Shown in pieces: positions 58,383 to 64,000 of a stretch of 64,000 bases of DNA. The notes beneath the pieces are model-generated. The model ran no database searches and was not told where the DNA came from. It saw only the letters and a program-made list of their open reading frames with translations. Origin of the DNA: CAYSNP01 sp050945855 (GTDB taxonomy: Bacteria > Bacillota > Clostridia > Christensenellales > DTU072); assembly GCA_050945855.1 (NCBI GenBank), contig JBMNTS010000003.1, positions 1 through 64,000 of the forward strand. The letters run 5' to 3'. How positions within the stretch are numbered: position 1 is the stretch's first letter; every line of letters begins with the position of its first letter. The position numbers were made by a program, and so were the translations under genes.

Positions 58383-59208
58383 AAAAATGCCTCCTGTTCT
58401 CTTTTGGCTCCGGATTGCGCTGCTCCATTTTTATTCTGCGCATATTTATAATAAGCAATATTGCCAAAACCACTACAAAAATTATACTGAACACCGCAAA
58501 CCAAAAAGGCTCCAGCCCTTTGATGCGGGCGTCCGAATATATATAGGTGGACAAGGTTTCTATGCCCGTGCCCGTGCCCTTATTGATTTGGGTAATAATA
58601 AAATCGTCCAACGAAATGGTAAAGCTCATGGCGAATCCCGAAATTATGCCCGGCATAATTATGGGAAACAGCACTTTTACCAAAGCCTGAAAAGGGTTAG
58701 CGCCCAAATCCAGCGCCGCCTCATATATATTGGTATCCATCTGCGCCAGTTTAGGCATAATGCTGAGTATCACGTAAGGAGTGCAAAAGGACACGTGCGC
58801 CAGAATCAGCCTTACATACCCTTCCGGGAAGCGGAAGGTAACAAAAAATATCATAAGCGACACGGCCATAACAATTTCGGAATTGATTATGGGCAGCTGG
58901 TTTACGTTTTCCACCACTCTTTTAGTCTTTCTCTTGAGATTGAATATCCCTATGGAGGCGAAAGCGCCCATAACCGTAGCGATTACCGAAGAGATTATCG
59001 CGATAAATAAGGTGTTCTTAAGCGCGGACATAAGGTGCGGGGTTTTGTCCGAAGTAAAAATCAGCGCGTACGATTTGAAGCTGAAACCGTTGGCAAAGGA
59101 AAAAGTGCCCGTATTAAAGAAAGAAAACAGTATAATAAGCAATATGGGAGCGTACAGCAGGGACAAAATAAGTCCGAGATACCCTTTTTGAACAGCGTTT
59201 TTCACCAC
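58369..59208 (-). CDS. potC: Spermidine/putrescine ABC transporter permease PotC
   Basis: A 279-residue permease with six helices. The cytoplasmic EAA loop is EAALDLGANPFQALVKVLFPIIMPG near residue 160. The N-terminus MVKNAVQKGYLGLILSLLYAPILLIILFSF and the SFTISLDDFIITQINKG segment are typical of PotC. It starts at GTG 59208, after GGAGGA, with an alternative GTG at 59205; it overlaps potB by seven bases. The basic tail (MRRIKMEQRNPEPKENRRHF) is cytoplasmic. Works with PotB as the heterodimeric channel. Confidence 0.95.
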   Translation of the reverse strand: MVKNAVQKGYLGLILSLLYAPILLIILFSFFNTGTFSFANGFSFKSYALIFTSDKTPHLMSALKNTLFIAIISSVIATVMGAFASIGIFNLKRKTKRVVENVNQLPIINSEIVMAVSLMIFFVTFRFPEGYVRLILAHVSFCTPYVILSIMPKLAQMDTNIYEAALDLGANPFQALVKVLFPIIMPGIISGFAMSFTISLDDFIITQINKGTGTGIETLSTYIYSDARIKGLEPFWFAVFSIIFVVVLAILLIINMRRIKMEQRNPEPKENRRHFYEKI

Positions 59209-59993
59209 ACTTTCCTCCCTTCGTCCCCTTCCTTATAAAACTTGCCGATCAGGAAATTGCTTGCCAGCACCAGAATAAGCATAATCAGCGACATTATACT
59301 GCCCACGCCGTACAAGCCCATGGAAAATTTGGTCTGTATGCTGTCGCCGAATAAAAATATGTTGCCGTCGCTCAAAAGTTGGCTTATCGCGAAAGTGGAA
59401 ATGGTGGGGATAAACACCATGGTTATCCCGCTGATTATACCCGGCACGCTCAAAGGCAGCACTACCCTGATAAAGGAGTTGATGCTGTCCGCGCCCAAGT
59501 CCTGACTTGCCTCTATATATGACTTGTCGATATTGGAAATAGTGGTATGCAGCGGCAGTATCATAAAGGGCAGGTAATTGTATACCATGCCGAAAATAAC
59601 GCTGCCCATACCCAGTCTTATTCCCAGAGCCACAAATATGGCTTTGGTGGAAAGCGTCCTAATCAAAAAGTTTACCCACATGGGCAGAATAAAAAGAAGC
59701 ACCATAAGTTTGCCCGCTTTCAGCTTGTTGAGATAATACGCCACGGGGTAGCCCAGTATCAGGCACAAGAAGGTCGTAAGCAGTCCTACCATAATGGAGT
59801 TGCCAAGCACGGTAACGCTGGCTTTTTCTCTGAAGAACCTGATTAGGTTGCCAAAAGACAGCTTATCGTCTACCAAAAACGCATTTACAAGAATAAGCAC
59901 CAGAGGCAACACCACAAAGATAAGCATAAACGCCATATACGGATAGGCGAAAGTGCGTCTTTTAAATTGAAAGGCTTTTAGCTTAGCTATCAC
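59202..59993 (-). CDS. potB: Spermidine/putrescine ABC transporter permease PotB
   Basis: A 263-residue permease with six helices. The EAA loop reads EASQDLGADSINSFIRVVLPLSVPG near residue 160. The helix-1 segment FAYPYMAFMLIFVVLPLVLILVNAF and PMWVNFLIRTLSTK are typical of PotB. It starts at GTG 59993 directly after the potA stop (TAAGTG), with GGAGG inside the potA end, so translation is coupled. It pairs with PotC and is energised by PotA. Confidence 0.95.
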   Translation of the reverse strand: MIAKLKAFQFKRRTFAYPYMAFMLIFVVLPLVLILVNAFLVDDKLSFGNLIRFFREKASVTVLGNSIMVGLLTTFLCLILGYPVAYYLNKLKAGKLMVLLFILPMWVNFLIRTLSTKAIFVALGIRLGMGSVIFGMVYNYLPFMILPLHTTISNIDKSYIEASQDLGADSINSFIRVVLPLSVPGIISGITMVFIPTISTFAISQLLSDGNIFLFGDSIQTKFSMGLYGVGSIMSLIMLILVLASNFLIGKFYKEGDEGRKVW

Positions 59994-61424
59994 TTAAATT
60001 GCCTCCACCTTGATTTTATTTTTATCAAACAGCAAACCTATTCTGTCATTGACCAGCCATTCGTCTTTGGTGTCGATAAAGATATCCACGTACTCGTCCG
60101 TGCGTACCACGCACTGGTAATAGCTGCCTTTATAAATGGAGCTGACAACGTTGGCGGCGATTATTCCGTCGTTTTCGTCGTCCATAATATCTATCCCGTC
60201 AAAAGGTATGGACACCTTAACGGGGGTGCCTTGGGGCAGGGAAACGGCGCACTCCACGTCGGTATCCATAATATTGACGGTGTTTTCTCCGCTTACGCTG
60301 CCTTCAAACTCGTTGGCAAGCCGCGCCTTGTACATAATGTGCAAATTGTTGGGCTTGACAAAAAGTCCGATTTTCTCCCCTTCCTCCGCGCTTTCGGTAC
60401 TGTGGATAATAATCTCGTTGCCGTTGGCAAGCGCGATAATCTGATAATGGTCGCCTTTGAATATGCAGGATAATACCTCGCCGGTAAGGATTGCCTTGGG
60501 GCTGTCCTCCTCTAAAATATCAAAGTCTTCCGGCCGGATAACGATATCCACTGGCTCGTTTTTCTTAAAGCCTTTATCCACGCACTTGAAAACGGTATCC
60601 ATAAGGCGCACCCTGTAGTCCTCCACCATAACGCCGGAATAGATATTGCTCTCTCCAATGAAATCGGCTACAAAGGCGTTGGCGGGCTCGTCGTAAATCT
60701 TTTTGGGAGAATCTATCTGCTGAATTTCTCCCCTGCGCATAACCACAATGGTATCGCTCATGGTAAGCGCCTCTTCCTGGTCATGGGTGACATATATAAA
60801 GGTAAGCTCCAGTTTTTTGTGCATTGCCATAAGCTCAAGCTGCATATCTTTGCGCATTTTTAGGTCTAAGGCGCCCAAAGGCTCGTCCAGCAGCAGCACT
60901 TCCGGCTCGTTTACCAGAGCGCGCGCTATCGCCACTCTTTGCTGCTGACCGCCGGAGAGGGAATCCACGTTGCGGTAACCGTAATCCTCAAGGTCTACCA
61001 GTTTAAGAATATCCTGCACCGCCTTATTGATTTCGTCCTTGGTCAATTTGCGCATTTTTTCGTATTCCCTGCCCGACTTATCCTTATAAAATTCGCCGGA
61101 AGGCACCAATTTTAATTTAAGACCGAAAGCGATATTGCCGAAAACGTTAAGATGCGGGAAAAGCGCGTATCTCTGAAAAACCGTATTTACCGGGCGCAGA
61201 TGGGGGGGGAGAGAGGTAATATCCTGCCCGTCAAAAAAAATCTTGCCGCTGGTTGGCACCTCAAAGCCTGCCAGCATCCTCAGCGTAGTGGTTTTTCCGC
61301 AGCCGCTGGGCCCCAAAAAAGTAACAAACTCTCCTTTTTTTATGGAAAAGCTTACGTTATTCACAACAGGTATGCCGTCGTACTCTTTGGTGACATTTTT
61401 CAGTTCTATTATCTGCTCGTTCAT
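59994..61424 (-). CDS. potA: Spermidine/putrescine ABC transporter ATPase, long form
   Basis: The ATPase has Walker A GPSGCGKTT (residues 38-46), Q-loop TVFQRYALFPHL, signature LSGGQQQR near 157, Walker B VLLLDEPLGALD and switch His in YVTHDQEEAL. At 476 residues it is about 100 longer than usual PotA. Two changes explain this: an insertion between Q-loop and signature (about residues 104-130, SGEFYKDKSGREYEKM) and a tandem C-terminal regulatory region, with GEVLSCIFKGDHYQ near 320 and ANVVSSIYKGSYYQ near 430 as two TOBE-like units. ATG 61424 follows GGAGA and lies 15 bases after the regulator gene. Extra TOBE units might give more ligand control; this is inference. Confidence 0.95.
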   Translation of the reverse strand: MNEQIIELKNVTKEYDGIPVVNNVSFSIKKGEFVTFLGPSGCGKTTTLRMLAGFEVPTSGKIFFDGQDITSLPPHLRPVNTVFQRYALFPHLNVFGNIAFGLKLKLVPSGEFYKDKSGREYEKMRKLTKDEINKAVQDILKLVDLEDYGYRNVDSLSGGQQQRVAIARALVNEPEVLLLDEPLGALDLKMRKDMQLELMAMHKKLELTFIYVTHDQEEALTMSDTIVVMRRGEIQQIDSPKKIYDEPANAFVADFIGESNIYSGVMVEDYRVRLMDTVFKCVDKGFKKNEPVDIVIRPEDFDILEEDSPKAILTGEVLSCIFKGDHYQIIALANGNEIIIHSTESAEEGEKIGLFVKPNNLHIMYKARLANEFEGSVSGENTVNIMDTDVECAVSLPQGTPVKVSIPFDGIDIMDDENDGIIAANVVSSIYKGSYYQCVVRTDEYVDIFIDTKDEWLVNDRIGLLFDKNKIKVEAI

Positions 61425-61439
61425 GTCTATCTCCGCATC

Positions 61440-61973
61440 TCAGAAATTGCTTGGCGTGGTGACCCAGATTATTTTTGCGTTTTCTCTGCCGGTGTTAATT
61501 ATTTTGTGCTCTTTTTCCCCGCTGATGTAAAAAGCGTCTCCTTTTTTGGCGTTATAAGTGTATTCGCCCGCGATAATCGCTATCTTGCCCGTAAGCACGT
61601 AGCCGAACTCCTCTCCCTCAAAAGGAAGGCGGACGGCGCTTTCGCCGTCCGGAGGCAAGGTCAGAAGGATGGGCTCCATCTCGTTTTTCTGAGAGTTGGG
61701 GATAAGCCAGACACTGGTGCCGTCTCCGTTTTCGGACTCGAAAAAATCGTTTTTCGTAAACACAACCTTTTCCTTTTTATCCTCGGTAAAAAAGGATTGC
61801 AGGCTCACGCCCAGCACGTTGAGTATATCCACAAGCGTGGCTATGGAAGGGCTGGCGATATCGTTTTCCAACTGGCTGATATACCCTTTGGTAAGCTCGC
61901 TGCGGCTGGCAAGTTCTTCCTGCGTAAGCCCTCTTTTAAGACGGATTTCCTTGATTTTGGCGCCGATATGCAT
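61440..61973 (-). CDS. XRE-family regulator with cupin domain (polyamine operon)
   Basis: A 177-residue regulator: an N-terminal XRE helix-turn-helix (residues 5-58, with LTQEELASRSELTKGYISQLEN) and a C-terminal cupin (about 105-175, with EFGYVLTGKIAIIAG and GDAFYISGEKEHKIIN). This two-domain type (PuuR-like) commonly senses a small molecule and controls polyamine operons. It is the first gene of the regulator-potABCD operon, so autoregulation is likely. Direct repeats of ACTAAAC surround its promoter and are candidate operators. The ATG at 61973 follows GGGAGAG. Effector unknown, possibly a polyamine. Confidence 0.92.
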   Translation of the reverse strand: MHIGAKIKEIRLKRGLTQEELASRSELTKGYISQLENDIASPSIATLVDILNVLGVSLQSFFTEDKKEKVVFTKNDFFESENGDGTSVWLIPNSQKNEMEPILLTLPPDGESAVRLPFEGEEFGYVLTGKIAIIAGEYTYNAKKGDAFYISGEKEHKIINTGRENAKIIWVTTPSNF

Positions 61974-61984
61974 ATTACTCTCCC

Positions 61985-62074
61985 ACTAAACAAATTCTTT
62001 ACTATTACTAAACACCACAACATTATATGCGAGATTCTTAGTGCTGTCAAATGTTTTTATTAAATTTACTAAAC
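61985..62074. repeat. Three ACTAAAC direct repeats around the pot promoter
   Basis: ACTAAACA occurs at 61985-61992 and 62007-62014, and ACTAAAC at 62068-62074. The first two are 22 bases apart (about two helical turns), downstream of the -10; the third lies upstream of the -35. Likely operator for the XRE regulator. Confidence 0.5.
62022..62050 (-). promoter_or_regulatory. Perfect consensus promoter of the regulator-potABCD operon
   Basis: TTGACA (62050-62045), 17 bases, TATAAT (62027-62022); start near 62015. Flanked by ACTAAAC repeats. Confidence 0.88.
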
Positions 62075-62254
62075 TTTTGAAAAAATATCCGCATAAAGTG
62101 CGGGCATAAGTTTCTTTATAAAAATTTTATACAAAAGTTGCGCAAAAATTAATAAAAGGGTATGTACAAATCAAGGTAAATATGTTAATATAATTATTAG
62201 GCAAAATTTGGAATTTTACGCTAAAAATAAAACCATTTAAGGAGAGTGTATGTT

Positions 62255-63082
62255 ATGACTAATGTTAGTGTAGCCGAGTTAAAAGAAAAGGCCAAGCAGT
62301 TGCGCAGTCTGATTATCGACACAACTGTTTGGGCAGGGTCAGGGCACGTCGGCGGAGCTATGAGCTGCGCGGATATACTGGTTGCTCTTTACTTCAAGTA
62401 TCTCAATGTGGACGAGAAGAATCCATGTTGGGAAGACCGCGACCGCTTTGTGCTTTCCAAAGGACACAGCGCGGTAGGTTACATCCCCTGCTTGGCGCTG
62501 CGCGGATTTATCGACAAGGAAGGCTTGAAGAGCTTCAATCACTTTAAATCCCCTTACGGAATGCATCCGGACAGCCTCAAGGTGTCGGGCTGCGACGCCT
62601 CCACGGGCTCGCTGGGACATGGTCTGCCCATGGGCGTAGGAATGGCGCTGGGAGCGAGAGTGCAGAAGAAAGGGTTCAAAACCGTGGTGCTGCTGGGCGA
62701 CGGCGAATGCAACGAGGGCAGCAACTACGAGGCCATGATGTCGGCAAACCATTACAAGCTGGACAATCTGATTGCAATCATAGACCGCAACAAGTTTATG
62801 ATAGACGGACGCGTTGAGGACGTTATGTCCATCGAGCCTTTGGCGGACAAATGGCGGGCGTTCGGCTGGAACGTGATAGAGCTTGACAACGGCAACGATA
62901 TGGAAAAGGTGTGCGCCGCTCTGGACAGCGCATGGGAGTATAAGGGCAAGCCTACCGTTATTATCGCTCAGACCATCAAGGGCAAAGGCGTTAAGTTTAT
63001 GGAAGACCAGGTAATCTGGCATTACGGCGCGCTGGACAGCGCTCAGGTTGAGCAGGCTAAGGCCGATATTGCCAATTCTTAG
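62255..63082 (+). CDS. tkt: Transketolase, N-terminal subunit
   Basis: The TPP-binding half of a split transketolase (non-oxidative pentose phosphate pathway). Blocks: AGSGHVGGAMSCADILVALYF near residue 28, DRFVLSKGHSAVGYIPCLA near 61, STGSLGHGLPMGVGMALGA near 111, and the TPP motif GDGECNEGSNYEAMMSANHY...DRNK near 143. The length (275) is standard for the N-terminal subunit of Firmicutes and archaea. I choose ATG 62255 (MTNVS), nine bases after AAGGAGAG; a GTG at 62246 is too close to that site. It lies 15 bases before the C-terminal subunit. The 270-bp upstream intergenic region also holds the leftward pot promoter; a TATAAT at 62189 may serve tkt but has no good -35. Confidence 0.95.
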   Translation: MTNVSVAELKEKAKQLRSLIIDTTVWAGSGHVGGAMSCADILVALYFKYLNVDEKNPCWEDRDRFVLSKGHSAVGYIPCLALRGFIDKEGLKSFNHFKSPYGMHPDSLKVSGCDASTGSLGHGLPMGVGMALGARVQKKGFKTVVLLGDGECNEGSNYEAMMSANHYKLDNLIAIIDRNKFMIDGRVEDVMSIEPLADKWRAFGWNVIELDNGNDMEKVCAALDSAWEYKGKPTVIIAQTIKGKGVKFMEDQVIWHYGALDSAQVEQAKADIANS

Positions 63083-63097
63083 AAGGAGGATACTATA

Positions 63098-64000
63098 ATG
63101 GCAGAAAAGAAAAGTGTTACGGGAACAACTTGGAACGTTTATGACGCTAATACGATGAGCGCCAGAGAAATATACGGCCGCGTCTTGAAGAAACTCGCCG
63201 AGGACAATCCCAAAATAGTGGGCGTCACGGCGGACCTTGAAAAATCCACTAATATAGGTATATTCGGCAAAGCGTTCCCCGATCGTATGTTTAATGTCGG
63301 CATAGCGGAGCAAAACCTCTTCGGCGTTGCGGCGGGACTTGCAAAGACAGGTCTTATCCCCTTTGCTTCCACTTTCGCGGCGTTCGCCAGCATGCGCGCG
63401 GCGGAGCAGGTGCGTTCGGATATCTGCTACCAGAAATTGCCGGTAAAGATTATCGCGACACACGCGGGCATTTCCTTCGGACAGGCGGGCACCACGCACC
63501 ACTGTACCGAGGACTTGGCCATAATGCGCTCTTTTGCGAATATGACCGTTATTGTCCCCGCGGACGGAGCGGAAACGGGCAGAGCGGTTGAGGCGTGCAT
63601 GGATATAGACGGCCCCGTTTATATCCGTATAGGCAGAGGATTCGAGCCTCCTTTCCATAAGGACAACGATTTCAATTTCGAGATTGGCAAAGGCGAAGTG
63701 GTCAGGGAAGGCAACGACGCTACCATAATCACCTGCGGCATAGGCGTATTGCAGTCGTCAGTAGCCAGCGATGAGCTTAAGCGTCTGGACGGCCTGTCCG
63801 TAAGAGTAATCAATATGCACACCATTAAGCCTATCGACAAGGATATCATTATCAAAGCCGTTAAAGAGACCAGGCGCATAATCACGCTTGAGGAACATAA
63901 CGTAATGGGCGGTTTAGGCGACGCCGTGGCGGCGGTTATTGCGGAGAGCGGTAAAGGATGCGCGTTTACCAAACTGGGACTGCAGGACGAATACAGTCTG
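63098..64000 (+). CDS. tkt: Transketolase, C-terminal subunit (3' end cut off by window)
   Basis: The pyrimidine-binding half of split transketolase. The visible 301 residues start MAEKKSVTGTTWNVYDANTM and contain VTADLEKSTNIGIFGKAFP near 42, FNVGIAEQNLFGVAAGLAKTG near 65 (the catalytic Glu), TFAAFASMRAAEQVRSD near 92, THAGISFGQAGTTHHCTEDLAIMR near 121 and GPVYIRIGRG near 172. The C-terminal domain reads through LEEHNVMGGLGDAVAAVI. Only the last few residues lie beyond 64000. ATG 63098 follows AAGGAGGA. Translational link to the N-terminal subunit is clear. Confidence 0.95.
   Translation, partial: MAEKKSVTGTTWNVYDANTMSAREIYGRVLKKLAEDNPKIVGVTADLEKSTNIGIFGKAFPDRMFNVGIAEQNLFGVAAGLAKTGLIPFASTFAAFASMRAAEQVRSDICYQKLPVKIIATHAGISFGQAGTTHHCTEDLAIMRSFANMTVIVPADGAETGRAVEACMDIDGPVYIRIGRGFEPPFHKDNDFNFEIGKGEVVREGNDATIITCGIGVLQSSVASDELKRLDGLSVRVINMHTIKPIDKDIIIKAVKETRRIITLEEHNVMGGLGDAVAAVIAESGKGCAFTKLGLQDEYSL

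Noticed and set aside
62339..63658. A 439-codon minus-strand open frame across both transketolase genes
   Set aside because: It spans two certain genes on the other strand and has a low-complexity, Arg/His-rich shadow composition.

Overview
The window looks like the chromosome of a strictly anaerobic, Gram-positive-type bacterium of the Clostridia. The evidence is clostridial: Firmicutes-type genes (Veg, a ComEC-like metallo-beta-lactamase protein, a TM1266-type small regulator, class II GalT, split transketolase), oxygen-sensitive or low-potential enzymes (ferredoxin-dependent 2-oxoacid oxidoreductase, hybrid cluster protein, rubredoxins, GTP-type PEP carboxykinase), strong AGGAGG-like ribosome binding sites and many near-consensus TTGACA-17-TATAAT promoters. 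A gut-type uncultured lineage is plausible, but that is inference. I found no rRNA, tRNA, CRISPR array, phage module or complete insertion sequence. Gene order and base use look like ordinary core genome.

Layout. 1-5.3 kb: a leftward galK-lgt-pncB operon diverges from a rightward galT-dCMP deaminase pair; galactose salvage, lipoprotein maturation and NAD salvage are mixed. 5.3-13.2 kb: a kinase-fold protein, a DMT transporter, a tRNA t6A enzyme, an anchored orphan protein, CutA, two RNA/N6-adenine methyltransferases and aldolase. 13.3-18.5 kb: a leftward operon of ABC ATPase, ABC-2 permease and a 934-residue Ig-like surface protein. 18.6-25.4 kb: an SDR and an ABC-F protein, then a redox-defence block (rubredoxin-like protein facing rubredoxin-hcp), then PEP carboxykinase. 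25.5-33.4 kb: a degenerate IS200/REP-type transposase relative co-transcribed with a 1193-residue double phosphoesterase, a lipoprotein, a PHP phosphoesterase and a phospholipase C-like protein. 33.5-42.4 kb: an SCP2-like/aminotransferase pair, RmuC, CysS, MetY and small membrane proteins.

42.4-45.2 kb holds the most interesting regulatory object: a perfect promoter, a structured leader and an intrinsic terminator with a competing pairing, just ahead of a TM1266-type gene and a complete NitT/TauT-type ABC importer. I could not match the leader to a known riboswitch class. 45.2-49.6 kb: enolase, a four-subunit 2-oxoacid:ferredoxin oxidoreductase and Veg. 49.7-56.8 kb: a MBL-fold hydrolase, DUF2804, a LURP-one-like protein, a GH38 alpha-mannosidase and a class I aminotransferase. 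56.9-62.0 kb: a polyamine importer operon (regulator-potA-potB-potC-potD) with repeated operator-like sites around a perfect promoter. 62.2-64 kb: the two transketolase subunits, the second cut by the window edge.

Metabolically, aldolase, enolase, PEP carboxykinase and transketolase give sugar interconversion; galactose and mannosides feed in; the 2-oxoacid oxidoreductase yields reduced ferredoxin. Other points worth attention are two genes whose -10 boxes imply leaderless mRNAs, a CRP/FNR-type palindrome at -62 of the rubredoxin-hcp promoter, and a hairpin element at 21.1 kb with no assigned function.
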